64,000 bases of DNA from Peribacillus frigoritolerans (GTDB lineage: Bacteria > Bacillota > Bacilli > Bacillales > Bacillaceae). Below, piece by piece: positions 55,973 through 64,000 of the stretch. The stretch lies in the NCBI RefSeq assembly GCF_004358755.1, contig NZ_SMZY01000005.1, positions 124,001-188,000 on the forward strand, read 5' to 3'. The notes under the pieces are model-generated. The model was not told where the DNA came from, did no database searches, and saw only the letters and a program-made list of their open reading frames with translations. Made by a program: the position numbers and the translations under genes. Position 1 is the first letter of the stretch. Every line of letters starts with the position of its first letter.

Positions 55973-57676
55973 ATGGAAGTCGTTATTGGACTTATTGTCA
56001 TTTTGCTGGTTTTATTTAGTGCCGGCTACGTTATCAGAAGGAACATATACAAAGAAGTTGATCGTTTAGAAGCCTTGAAGATTGAGATTATGAACCGGTC
56101 AATTGTAGATGAACTTTCAAAAGTCAAAGACTTGAAAATGACAGGACAAGCCGAAGAATTATTTGAACGGTGGCGGAAGGAATGGGATGAGATTATTACA
56201 GCCCAGCTTCCTGAAGTAGAGGAGCTTCTGTTTGATGCAGAGGACTATGCGGACAAATACCGTTTCACCAAATCCAAAAAGGTTTTGGAGCATATCGAAA
56301 AAACACTGAAGCTTGTTGATGAATCGATTGAAATCATTATATCGGAGATTCATGAGCTGATATCGAGCGAAGAAAAGAACAGCACAGAAATAGAGGACGT
56401 AAGGGCAAATGTGAAAAAAGCAAAAAAGACGCTTCTTGCACACAGTCATACGTTCGGAAAATCTCATGCAAAGCTTGATGCAAAGCTTGGGGAGATTGTT
56501 GAGGCATTAAAGCAATTTGAAGCAGAAACCGAGGCAGGCAACTATTTGGCTGCAAGAGAGATTCTGCTCGTTCAAAAAGAAGAAATTCTGATTCTGCTGT
56601 CTAAAATCGATGATATACCAAAGCTTTTGGCAGAGTGTCACACGGTTATTCCGAATCAGCTTGCAGAGCTTGCGGAGGGTTATCAGGAAATGCTTGATAA
56701 TGGCTTCCATTTGAAGCATATACAGCTTGAAGCAGAGCTTCATAAGATGACTAAGCAGCTTGAGGAGCATATGGAACTTCTGGCTGAAGCAAATACAGCT
56801 GAAGTGAAAGATAGCTTAGAAGAGATTCAGGAAGCAATTGACACATTCTATGATCTTCTGGAAAAAGAAGTACTCGCCCATCATTATGTGCAATCTGCCA
56901 CAAGCAAGATTGATCAGCAGCTTGCAGACCTTCTCGCTAAGCGCAAAGAAACACAGGAAGAAGCAGAACTTGTAAGACAGAGCTATCAAATTTCTGAAGC
57001 TGATTTAGATAAACAGAGAAAACTGGAAAAACAAATTAACTCCCTTTATAAGCAATTCTCTCATATTCAAAACAACTTGCAGACAGAACAGCTTGCTCAT
57101 TCGATTTTAAAAGAGGAGCTTGAAGAACTTGAGAAGCATATAGCTTCTGTTAAAACCGAGCATCAGGATTTCAGTGAATTGCTTCAGGCACTCCGCAAAG
57201 AAGAGCGGGAAGCAAGGCAAGCATTGTCTGATGCAAGAAAACAGCTGCACGACTCCAGCAGAAAAATCCAGAAAAGCAATGTGCCTGGACTGCCTGAAAG
57301 TCTTGCTCAGCTGCTTCAGGACGCCAAGCAATCGATCTCTCAGGTTTCACTCAGGCTTGAAGAGATTCCATTGAATATGGTTGAGGTTAATGCACTGCTT
57401 GATGAGGCTGTTAAAAACATAGAGACGTTCTCCAAGCAGGCCGAAGAAATGATCGAACAAGTCTATTTAGCTGAAAAAGTGATTCAATATGGAAATAAAT
57501 ACAGAAGAAGAAATGGAACTGTCGCTGATCAATTAAAAGAGGCGGAATTGCATTTCCGAAAATTTGAATACAGCAAGTCTCTCGAAAAAGCAGCCGCAGC
57601 ACTTGAACAAGTTGAGCCAGGTTCACTCTCGAAGCTTCAAATCATTTTGGATGAAGAAACAAAACCAACTTCATAA
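55973..57676 (+). CDS. ezrA: septation ring formation regulator EzrA
   Basis: 567 residues, close to the 562 of B. subtilis. One N-terminal membrane helix (MEVVIGLIVILLVLFSAGYV) then a long cytosolic run of coiled coils rich in Glu, Leu, Lys and Gln. IQYGNKYRRRN near the C-terminus corresponds to the conserved QNR patch needed for septal placement. EzrA limits FtsZ ring formation away from mid-cell and helps recruit PBP1. ATG 55973 with GAGGGGG upstream; the earlier in-frame ATG (55820) lies in the promoter region. Confidence 0.96.
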   Translation: MEVVIGLIVILLVLFSAGYVIRRNIYKEVDRLEALKIEIMNRSIVDELSKVKDLKMTGQAEELFERWRKEWDEIITAQLPEVEELLFDAEDYADKYRFTKSKKVLEHIEKTLKLVDESIEIIISEIHELISSEEKNSTEIEDVRANVKKAKKTLLAHSHTFGKSHAKLDAKLGEIVEALKQFEAETEAGNYLAAREILLVQKEEILILLSKIDDIPKLLAECHTVIPNQLAELAEGYQEMLDNGFHLKHIQLEAELHKMTKQLEEHMELLAEANTAEVKDSLEEIQEAIDTFYDLLEKEVLAHHYVQSATSKIDQQLADLLAKRKETQEEAELVRQSYQISEADLDKQRKLEKQINSLYKQFSHIQNNLQTEQLAHSILKEELEELEKHIASVKTEHQDFSELLQALRKEEREARQALSDARKQLHDSSRKIQKSNVPGLPESLAQLLQDAKQSISQVSLRLEEIPLNMVEVNALLDEAVKNIETFSKQAEEMIEQVYLAEKVIQYGNKYRRRNGTVADQLKEAELHFRKFEYSKSLEKAAAALEQVEPGSLSKLQIILDEETKPTS

Positions 57677-57677
57677 A

Positions 57678-57713
57678 AAAAAATCCCGTACCATGACGTA
57701 CGGGATTTTTTTA
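57678..57713. terminator. bidirectional terminator between ezrA and brnQ
   Basis: AAAAATCCCGTAC, loop CATGAC, GTACGGGATTTTT with A and T runs on either side. Confidence 0.88.
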
Positions 57714-57720
57714 TCAATTT

Positions 57721-59079
57721 TTATTTTCTTCGTGAACTGGCCAAGGCTGCGCCGCTTTTATGATCAGTCCGAGTGGAGAAAATGATAAACCCAATAATAC
57801 CGCCAATGACAGCAGGAACTAAGAATCCAATGCCGTAGTCGAATAACGGAACAATGGATGTAAGCCACTCGTCAGCTGCTCCTGGGAGCATGCCTCCAGC
57901 TTTTAATCCATCAGCAATGCTAATAATCGTCGTCAAGATTAAACTGCAAATGTAAACTTCAGGTGCACCTTTGAAATAACGGTGAAGAAAAGAAAGAATG
58001 ATCAGAACGATTGCAAGCGGATATAAAGCAATCAAAATTGGCACAGAAAAGGCGATCAGCTTCGTTAATCCCGCGTTTGCAACGATTAAACTGAATAAAC
58101 AAATAACTGTAATGATCAGTTTATACGATACACTTGGAAAAACCTTTGAGAAATACTTGCCGCAGGCTGAAACCAGGCCAATGCTTGTTGTCAAACAAGC
58201 AAATGCAATAGCAGTGCTTAAAATCACATTTCCTAATGAACCAAATAGGATATTAACTGATTCCGATAAAACAGCTCCGCCATTATCGAGATAACCAATT
58301 TGGGTTACGCTTGTAGCTCCCAAGTACGCAAGGGAAATATAAACTGCTGCAAGACCTGCAGCAGCGATTAACCCGCATCTGATACAGATTTTTGCAATGG
58401 CAGAACGGTCTGTAATGCCTCTTTCTTTGACTGCATTGATGACAACAATACTGAAAACAAGTGCAGCAAGAGTATCCATTGTCAAATACCCTTCCAAAAA
58501 TCCTTTGAAAAAGGCACCCTCTGCATACTCTCCTTTTGGAGCTTGCAATTCTCCCATAGGAGTAATAAACATTTTTACCGAGATAAGAGCAAGCACAATC
58601 AGCAAGATTGGAGTCAGCAGCTTTCCGACTGTATCTACAATCTTCGCAGGATTAAGTGACAGCCAAAACGTAATGCCGAAAAAGATAATAGTGAATATAA
58701 ACAAAGGCAAACTGCTGTCTGCTGCTGCAGCTGGCAAGAATGGCAATATGCCAACTTCATATGTGACTGTACCTGTTCTTGGAATGGCAAAGACAGGTCC
58801 TATAGCTAAATATAATATGAATGTAAATACTAATCCGAAAACTGGATGTACCCTGCCTGCGAGAGATTGGACATCACTGCCTGATACTCCTATTGCGACA
58901 ACCCCAAGGAGCGGAAGTCCGACACCTGTAATCAGGAATCCGATTATCGCCTCCCACATATTTACACCGGCTTGCTGGCCTAATCCAGGCGGAAAGATTA
59001 AATTACCTGCTCCGAAAAATAAAGCGAAGAGCATAAGTCCTATAGTTAAAGTTTCTTTTAATGGCAATGATTTTGACAT
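57721..59079 (-). CDS. brnQ: branched-chain amino acid:cation symporter, BrnQ/BraB
   Basis: A 452-residue carrier with 12 predicted helices. The N-terminal FALFFGAGNLIFPPGLGQQAG and RTGTVTYEVGI segments are marks of the LIVCS family. It imports leucine, isoleucine and valine with Na+ or H+. The place next to ezrA fits B. subtilis braB. ATG with AGGGGGAT upstream. It shares its terminator with ezrA. Confidence 0.93.
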   Translation of the reverse strand: MSKSLPLKETLTIGLMLFALFFGAGNLIFPPGLGQQAGVNMWEAIIGFLITGVGLPLLGVVAIGVSGSDVQSLAGRVHPVFGLVFTFILYLAIGPVFAIPRTGTVTYEVGILPFLPAAAADSSLPLFIFTIIFFGITFWLSLNPAKIVDTVGKLLTPILLIVLALISVKMFITPMGELQAPKGEYAEGAFFKGFLEGYLTMDTLAALVFSIVVINAVKERGITDRSAIAKICIRCGLIAAAGLAAVYISLAYLGATSVTQIGYLDNGGAVLSESVNILFGSLGNVILSTAIAFACLTTSIGLVSACGKYFSKVFPSVSYKLIITVICLFSLIVANAGLTKLIAFSVPILIALYPLAIVLIILSFLHRYFKGAPEVYICSLILTTIISIADGLKAGGMLPGAADEWLTSIVPLFDYGIGFLVPAVIGGIIGFIIFSTRTDHKSGAALASSRRK

Positions 59080-59436
59080 AAAAATCCCCCTGAAGACTGA
59101 GTGTTAGAAATGTATCCGTTTTCATCCTATCACATTATCTAAAAAATTTGTCGAAAAATAAGATTAAATCAGTTTTTATTATATTCAAAAAATTTAATAT
59201 GTCAAATAGTCAAACATTTATTTCTTATTTGCTGATTTTATGTTATTATGATTGTTTGTTTCGTACACCATTACTCTTTTATTTAGGATCTCTTCGTAAT
59301 ATTGTTGCTGCCAGACTAAATGTTGCAGCAGAAGGAACGGACAACATTTATCATAAAATACAACAATCTATGTGAAATTTAAAAATATAGTCTCAGCACT
59401 CCTTGTTTTTCAATGTATTGGAGGATTGAATATCTT
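59080..59436. other. divergent brnQ-nifZ intergenic region
   Basis: About 357 AT-rich bases. It contains copy 2 of the dispersed repeat (59298-59366). No clear promoter pair is seen by eye. Confidence 0.5.
59298..59366. repeat. dispersed intergenic repeat, copy 2
   Basis: Second copy of the element at 53513-53594. Here arms AAATGTTG / CAACATTT, TGCTGC / GCAGCA and ATTGTTG / CAACAAT can form alternative hairpins, so it may act as structured RNA. Confidence 0.65.
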
Positions 59437-60576
59437 GTGATTTATCTCGATAATAGTGCAACCACAAAACCATATGATGAAGTATTGCATGCTTTTGCAC
59501 ATGTTGCAACCCGTTTTTTTGCCAATCCATCCTCGCTTCATGGCCTAGGCGCAGAAGCCGAAAACCTATTAGCACAGGCAAGAAAACAAATAAGTGGCCT
59601 TTTAGGAGCAGATGAAAAAGAAATCATCTTCACATCAGGGGGCACTGAAGGAAATAACTTAGCCATTAAAGGCGCGGCCTTTTCTCTAAAAAAAAGAGGG
59701 AATCATATTATTACTACCCAAATTGAACACCCTTCTGTCATTGAAAGCTGCAGACAGCTGAAAGAGCTGTTTGACTTTGACGTAACATATCTGCCTGTAA
59801 ATGAAGAAGGAATCGTAAAGGTTGAAGATATTAAAAAAAACATCAGAAAAGAAACCATTTTAGTATCCGTTATGCATGTGAATAATGAAACAGGAGCGAT
59901 TCAGCCCATAGAAAAAATCAGCAGTCTGCTTAAGGATTTTCCGGGAATTTATTTTCACGTTGATCATATACAGGGGGCGGCTAAAGTTCCTCTTTCACTT
60001 AAAGGCATCGATTTATGTACACTATCAGGCCACAAATTCCATGCATTAAATGGCTGCGGAGTTTTATATGTCCGAAAAGGGATCAAAATCGAGCCCCTTT
60101 TATCAGGAGGAGCCCAGGAGATGCAGGCCCGTTCAGGCACGGAGAGCATCGCACTTGCGGTATCAATGGCAAAAGCGTTAAGAATGTCCTCTGAAAAATA
60201 CGAAGCCTGTAAAAATGATTTGCAAAAGATGAAAAGAATGTTGATCAGAGAACTGAATAAAATAGATGGTATTGTCTTAAATACAGCTGAAATCGCATCA
60301 GCACCACATATTATTAATTTTTCCGCACCAGGCATTCAGGCAGAAGTGCTTTTACATATGCTTGAACAATCCGGAATCTTTGTTTCAACAACATCTGCCT
60401 GTTCGTCAAAAAGAAAAAAGAGCAGTACGGTACTGCTTGCTATGGGAAAAGGCGAAGCTGCGGCATCAAGTTCAATCCGCATAAGCCTTTCATATGAAAA
60501 TACAATGGAAGAGCTGGAAGAATTTATGGCTGTTCTAAAGAAATCTCTTGAAAAATTAACGAAATTAAAGAGGTAA
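59437..60576 (+). CDS. nifZ: cysteine desulfurase, NifS/IscS family (NifZ)
   Basis: 379 residues. IYLDNSATTKP opens the protein; the PLP lysine is in SGHKFHALNG and the persulfide cysteine in TSACSSKRKK. It takes sulfur from cysteine and, by gene order, passes it to ThiI four bases downstream for 4-thiouridine in tRNA. GTG 59437 gives the family N-terminus; the ribosome site GGAGG is 12 bases away, slightly far. An ATG at 59413 in frame has no site. Confidence 0.93.
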   Translation: MIYLDNSATTKPYDEVLHAFAHVATRFFANPSSLHGLGAEAENLLAQARKQISGLLGADEKEIIFTSGGTEGNNLAIKGAAFSLKKRGNHIITTQIEHPSVIESCRQLKELFDFDVTYLPVNEEGIVKVEDIKKNIRKETILVSVMHVNNETGAIQPIEKISSLLKDFPGIYFHVDHIQGAAKVPLSLKGIDLCTLSGHKFHALNGCGVLYVRKGIKIEPLLSGGAQEMQARSGTESIALAVSMAKALRMSSEKYEACKNDLQKMKRMLIRELNKIDGIVLNTAEIASAPHIINFSAPGIQAEVLLHMLEQSGIFVSTTSACSSKRKKSSTVLLAMGKGEAAASSSIRISLSYENTMEELEEFMAVLKKSLEKLTKLKR

Positions 60577-60580
60577 TAAG

Positions 60581-61780
60581 ATGAATTATGATCATATTTT
60601 AATTCGATATGGAGAAATTTCTACAAAAGGAAAAAATCGAAAACGGTTTGTTGATCAGTTAAAAGAAAATATTAAACTGGTGCTGCATGAGTTTCCGGCC
60701 TTAGTCTACAGCAGCAACAGAGACCGTATGTATATCAGGCTTCAAGGAGAAAATCACGAACCTATTCTTGAAAAGCTGGAAAATGTATTCGGCATCCATT
60801 CTTTTAGCTTAGCTTTAAAAACAAAGAATGAACTTGAAGCTATTAAAGATGGAGCACTTGAGCTGATGTCTGAGCAATATAAACCTGGAGATACCTTTAA
60901 AATATCGGCTAAGAGAGCAGATAAAACATTTCCCCTTCTTACAAATGAAATTAATCACGCAATCGGCAGTCACATTCTGCAAAATACGGAGGATTTAACA
61001 GTTGATGTGCACAAACCTGACATTGATTTAAGAGTTGAAGTCCGTGAAGAAGCTGCCTATTTGACCTGTAAGGATTATGAGGGAGCAGGCGGCCTTCCTG
61101 CGGGGGCAAGCGGAAAAGCTGTATTGATGCTCTCAGGCGGAATTGACAGTCCCGTTGCTGGCTTCTTTGCTATGAAACGCGGCATCGAAGTGGAAGCCGT
61201 TCACTTCTTCAGCCCTCCGTATACAAGTGAACGCGCCAGGCAAAAAGTAATTGACCTGGCAAAAAAACTTACTTCTTTCAGCGGACAAATCAAGCTGCAT
61301 ATCGTACCGTTTACGGAAATACAGGAAACGATTCAAAAACAGGTGCCCGAGAGCTATAGCATGACATCTACACGGCGGATGATGCTTAAAATAGCTGACA
61401 GAATCCGTGAAAAACAGGGCGGATTAGCGATCATCACCGGAGAAAGCCTTGGACAAGTTGCCAGCCAGACGATTGAGAGCATGTTTGCTATCAATGATGT
61501 AACAAGCACTCCGATTATCCGTCCGCTGATCACTTATGATAAAACAGATATCATCTCTATAGCCAAGCGAATTGGAACCCATGATACTTCCATTTTGCCA
61601 TACGAAGATTGCTGCACTATTTTTACACCAGCATCTCCAACTACAAAACCAAAACTTGAGAAAGCGCAAAGGTTCGAAAGTTTCCTCGATTTTGAACCGC
61701 TGATTGATAAAGCAGTTGAAGATACGGAAGTTATCGTCATTTCACCAACTGAAGATAAGGAATTAACTAGTTTATTTTAA
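60581..61780 (+). CDS. thiI: tRNA 4-thiouridine synthetase ThiI
   Basis: A 399-residue enzyme with a ferredoxin-like/THUMP N-terminal part (to about 165) and an adenylating domain with the PP-loop LSGGIDSPVAG near 183. It adenylates U8 of tRNA and accepts sulfur from the partner desulfurase. The C-terminal rhodanese domain of enterobacterial ThiI is absent, as usual in Bacillus. It forms an operon with nifZ. Confidence 0.95.
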   Translation: MNYDHILIRYGEISTKGKNRKRFVDQLKENIKLVLHEFPALVYSSNRDRMYIRLQGENHEPILEKLENVFGIHSFSLALKTKNELEAIKDGALELMSEQYKPGDTFKISAKRADKTFPLLTNEINHAIGSHILQNTEDLTVDVHKPDIDLRVEVREEAAYLTCKDYEGAGGLPAGASGKAVLMLSGGIDSPVAGFFAMKRGIEVEAVHFFSPPYTSERARQKVIDLAKKLTSFSGQIKLHIVPFTEIQETIQKQVPESYSMTSTRRMMLKIADRIREKQGGLAIITGESLGQVASQTIESMFAINDVTSTPIIRPLITYDKTDIISIAKRIGTHDTSILPYEDCCTIFTPASPTTKPKLEKAQRFESFLDFEPLIDKAVEDTEVIVISPTEDKELTSLF

Positions 61781-61814
61781 TCGCGGAAATTGTGAACAAT
61801 TACCAATATTAGTT

Positions 61815-61845
61815 TGAATGAAGCCATGTGTTTTTACACAATCTA
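61815..61845 (+). promoter_or_regulatory. SigG-like promoter of sspA
   Basis: TGAATG and CAATCTA, 18 bases apart, resemble the SigG consensus TGMATR / CATnnTA, as expected for a forespore SASP gene. Confidence 0.45.
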
Positions 61846-61868
61846 TACTCACAAGGAGGTGAAAACAC

Positions 61869-62069
61869 ATGGCAAACAACAGCTCAAACCAACTAGTAGT
61901 ACCAGGCGCACAACAAGCGATCGATCAAATGAAATACGAAATCGCTTCTGAGTTCGGAGTGAACTTAGGACCTGAAACAACTGCTCGTGCTAACGGTTCT
62001 GTAGGCGGTGAGATCACTAAACGTTTAGTATCTTACGCTCAACAAAACATGGGTGGATTTTCAAAATAA
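61869..62069 (+). CDS. sspA: alpha/beta-type small acid-soluble spore protein
   Basis: 66 residues. The germination-protease site region [22 protein letters not shown] begins near residue 26 (cleavage after Glu in EFGV), and [13 protein letters not shown] is the conserved C-terminal DNA-binding block. It coats and protects DNA in the spore and is degraded at germination. Very strong ribosome site CAAGGAGGTG. It shows that the organism forms endospores. Confidence 0.96.
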   Translation: MANNSSNQLVVPGAQQAIDQMKYEIASEFGVNLGPETTARANGSVGGEITKRLVSYAQQNMGGFSK

Positions 62070-62095
62070 CTTGAACTAAATAGATATGGCTACGA

Positions 62096-62123
62096 AGGGT
62101 GGGGACCATACCCCACTCTTTTC
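62096..62123 (+). terminator. terminator of sspA
   Basis: AGGGTGGGG, loop ACCATA, CCCCACTCT, then CTTTTCT. Confidence 0.7.
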
Positions 62124-62175
62124 TATTCGAATTTTTATGCTTTTGGAGCATTTTAAATAGAGGAGGTTTTTCAGA

Positions 62176-62313
62176 ATGACAAAGAATAATCGTCCAAATA
62201 CTGAATTTGAAGGCGGACAGGAGCAGGATCAGAAACAGCAGAAGTCTAAAAAGCAAGGCCGAAAAAGAAGAAGTGAACCTAAGAATGCAGTGGAATCAAA
62301 TGAACAAAGCTGA
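62176..62313 (+). CDS. 45-residue hydrophilic protein of unknown function
   Basis: A short gene with a strong AGAGGAGG ribosome site, ATG at 62176 and TGA at 62311-62313, followed by its own strong terminator. The product is very rich in Gln, Lys, Arg, Glu and Asn (EGGQEQDQKQQKSKKQGRKR) with no hydrophobic core, so it is probably unfolded. Placement after sspA and the composition suggest a minor spore-type protein, but I do not recognise the family. Confidence 0.7.
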   Translation: MTKNNRPNTEFEGGQEQDQKQQKSKKQGRKRRSEPKNAVESNEQS

Positions 62314-62318
62314 GCTTT

Positions 62319-62347
62319 AGCGCGGATGATCTTATCCGCGCTTTTTT
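62319..62347 (+). terminator. terminator of the 45-residue gene
   Basis: AGCGCGGAT, loop GATCTT, ATCCGCGCT, T-run. Confidence 0.9.
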
Positions 62348-62398
62348 AATGGAATGAAACAAAGTAATAAACTAAATGTAAGATATTTCGCAATAATA

Positions 62399-62427
62399 TT
62401 CAAAAATGTTAAAATATTATGTATAAT
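62399..62427 (+). promoter_or_regulatory. SigA-like promoter of the acyl-CoA synthetase gene
   Basis: TTCAAA, 17-base spacer, TATAAT. Confidence 0.5.
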
Positions 62428-62456
62428 TTACTATGAGATAACAAGGAGGGGTCACA

Positions 62457-64000
62457 ATGTTGAGAGATGAGCTAATTGCGCCAGAAAACTATAACCTAGT
62501 AGAAGAAGTAGAAAAGCATGCAAAAGATGCAGACCGGATCGCATTGAAGTGGGAGAATGAAAAAGGCGATAAAGAAGAACTTACATACGGACAGCTTCTT
62601 GACAAAGCAAACAGAATTGGAAGCGCTTTATTGACTAAAGGCCTTACTCCGGGAGATAAAATTCTTGTCATCATTCCGCGTTTTCCAGAAGCATATGCTG
62701 TATACTTGGGAGCATTAAAAGCTGGTTTTGTTGTTATACCAAGTTCAGAGATGCTGCGCACAAAAGATCTTCAATATCGTGTGACCCACGGAGATGTGAA
62801 AGCGATCATCTCTTATGCGGATTTCACAGGCGAATGCAAAGAAATAAATGAATTTGATTCTCTTCATAAATTTTCAATCGGCGGAAAGACTGAAGGCTGG
62901 TATTCGCTTGAGGATGAAGCAGCAAAGGAATCAGGCGAACTCAAACTTGCGGAAACTAAAAGAGACAGTCATGCGTTTTTATCCTATACATCCGGCACGA
63001 CGGGCAACCCAAAAGGGGTCGTGCATACACACGGCTGGGCTTTTGCTCATTTAAAAACAGCAGCTGCAAACTGGCTGAGCATTGAAGAGAATGATGTGGT
63101 CTGGGCAACAGCAGGACCGGGCTGGCAAAAATGGATCTGGAGTCCATTCCTATCCGTTCTTGGGTCAGGTGCAACGGGACTTGTCTACAATGGCCGGTTT
63201 GAGCCAAAGAAATATCTCCAGCTCCTGCAGGATTATAAAGTAAACGTCTTATGCTGCACACCGACTGAGTATCGTCTGATGGCTAAGGTAGACAATTTAA
63301 AGGATTACTCACTTCCTGCTCTGCACAGCGCCGTTTCAGCCGGTGAACCTTTAAACAGGGAAGTGATTGATACATTTAGAAATTACTTTAATATCGAAGT
63401 TCGGGATGGATACGGACAGACTGAAAATACCCTTCTTGTCGGAGTGATGAAAGGCATGGAAGTCAAGCCGGGTTCAATGGGCAAGCCTACTCCCGGAAAT
63501 AAAGTTGAAATCATCGATGATGAAGGAAATATTTGCAAAGATGGAGAAGTGGGTGATATTGCGGTCCATGTTGATACACCTGCTTTATTTAAAGAATATT
63601 ATAAAGACGCTGAGCGTACAGCTATGCAATTCAGAGGCAGCTATTATATTACTGGGGACCGGGCAAGAAAAGATGAAGACGGGTATTTCTGGTTTGAAGG
63701 AAGACGGGATGATATCATCATCAGTTCAGGATATACAATTGGGCCGTTTGAGGTTGAAGATGCACTCGTTAAACATCCTTTTGTAAAAGAGTGCGCTGTT
63801 GTGGCAAGTCCGGATGAACTGCGAGGGAGCATCGTCAAAGCGTATGTCGTCCTGCAGGATGATGTGGATGAAAGCTCGCCTGAACTTATTCCTGTCTTGC
63901 AGGATCATGTGAAAGAGCTGACAGCTCCTTATAAATACCCCCGAAAAATTGAATTTGTTTCTGAGCTGCCTAAAACTACGTCAGGCAAAATCAGAAGAAT
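62457..64000 (+). CDS. mbcS: acyl-CoA synthetase, MbcS (YtcI) type, cut by window end
   Basis: 514 codons are visible without a stop, so the last few residues are missing. ANL-superfamily marks: YTSGTTGNPKG (A3), DGYGQTE, YITGDRARKDEDGYFWFEGRRDD, and the catalytic lysine in TTSGKIRR at the edge. The place after sspA and the length fit B. subtilis YtcI/MbcS, which activates methylbutyrate and isobutyrate for branched-chain fatty acids. ATG 62457 follows AAGGAGGGG. Confidence 0.9.
   Translation, partial: MLRDELIAPENYNLVEEVEKHAKDADRIALKWENEKGDKEELTYGQLLDKANRIGSALLTKGLTPGDKILVIIPRFPEAYAVYLGALKAGFVVIPSSEMLRTKDLQYRVTHGDVKAIISYADFTGECKEINEFDSLHKFSIGGKTEGWYSLEDEAAKESGELKLAETKRDSHAFLSYTSGTTGNPKGVVHTHGWAFAHLKTAAANWLSIEENDVVWATAGPGWQKWIWSPFLSVLGSGATGLVYNGRFEPKKYLQLLQDYKVNVLCCTPTEYRLMAKVDNLKDYSLPALHSAVSAGEPLNREVIDTFRNYFNIEVRDGYGQTENTLLVGVMKGMEVKPGSMGKPTPGNKVEIIDDEGNICKDGEVGDIAVHVDTPALFKEYYKDAERTAMQFRGSYYITGDRARKDEDGYFWFEGRRDDIIISSGYTIGPFEVEDALVKHPFVKECAVVASPDELRGSIVKAYVVLQDDVDESSPELIPVLQDHVKELTAPYKYPRKIEFVSELPKTTSGKIRR

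Noticed and set aside
56507-56770. Minus-strand frame in ezrA
   Set aside because: Shadow of the coiled-coil coding sequence.
58397-59107. 236-codon plus-strand frame opposite brnQ
   Set aside because: Antisense shadow of a clear transporter with 12 helices; no start signals.
59413-59436. Longer start for the cysteine desulfurase
   Set aside because: ATG 59413 overlaps the ribosome site and adds residues absent from the family; GTG 59437 gives the standard IYLDNSATT start.

Overview
The window comes from a low-GC, spore-forming Gram-positive bacterium of the family Bacillaceae. The right-hand part holds ccpA, acuCBA, acsA, tyrS, rpsD, dgcP, refZ, hisJ, ezrA, a BrnQ carrier, nifZ, thiI, sspA and mbcS in an order I recognise from Bacillus subtilis. 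An alpha/beta-type SASP gene, a tyrosyl T-box, CcpA-type cre sites and SigA-like promoters fit that origin. Species cannot be told from this; Bacillus, Metabacillus or a close relative is likely.

Region 1 (about 1-35.8 kb) is a large accessory locus for surface polysaccharide or glycoconjugate synthesis. Four leftward genes (91-5006) encode a LegB-type dehydratase, a PtmE-type guanylyltransferase with CBS domains, a hexapeptide acyltransferase and a membrane CapD/PglF-type dehydratase. The rest runs rightward. It holds a natural fusion of a UDP-uronate 4-epimerase with a UDP-sugar dehydrogenase, a GT4 transferase, an AsnB-like amidotransferase, a Wzy-like polymerase, EpsN, a Wzx-like flippase and a protein with bacterial sialyltransferase motifs. 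Next come a phosphoesterase, a small membrane protein and a GMC oxidoreductase.

The most unusual block is 18.6-24.9 kb: a UbiA-type phosphoribosyltransferase, DprE1, DprE2, a YbhN-type membrane protein, a DUF212/PAP2-like protein and a GT-C glycosyltransferase. This is a candidate complete route from PRPP to polyprenyl-phospho-D-arabinofuranose and its use outside the cell, a chemistry best known from mycobacterial cell walls. It is followed by a Wzz-like protein and a tightly overlapped nonulosonic (legionaminic) acid block: LegG, a formyltransferase, a PIG-L deacetylase, LegI, a NeuD-type acyltransferase and LegF. The locus ends with an EpsL-type phosphoglycosyl transferase, two acyl/aminoacyl transferase-like genes and an odd double beta-propeller protein. 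The predicted surface polymer would carry an acyl-modified legionaminic acid, a bacillosamine-type sugar, a possibly amidated uronic acid and D-arabinofuranose.

Region 2 (36.4-64 kb) is core chromosome. It has carbon catabolite control and acetate activation (ccpA, acuCBA, acsA), a class A PBP with FN3 and charged tail, tyrS under a T-box, a small MerR-controlled accessory patch (47.0-48.7 kb), rpsD divergent from dgcP, and a methionine gamma-lyase apparently starting at CTG behind a near-perfect cre. Then follow a free-methionine-R-sulfoxide reductase, refZ, hisJ, ezrA, brnQ, nifZ-thiI, sspA, a 45-codon gene and mbcS, which is cut by the window edge.

All functional statements are from reading sequence and family knowledge; no database search was run.
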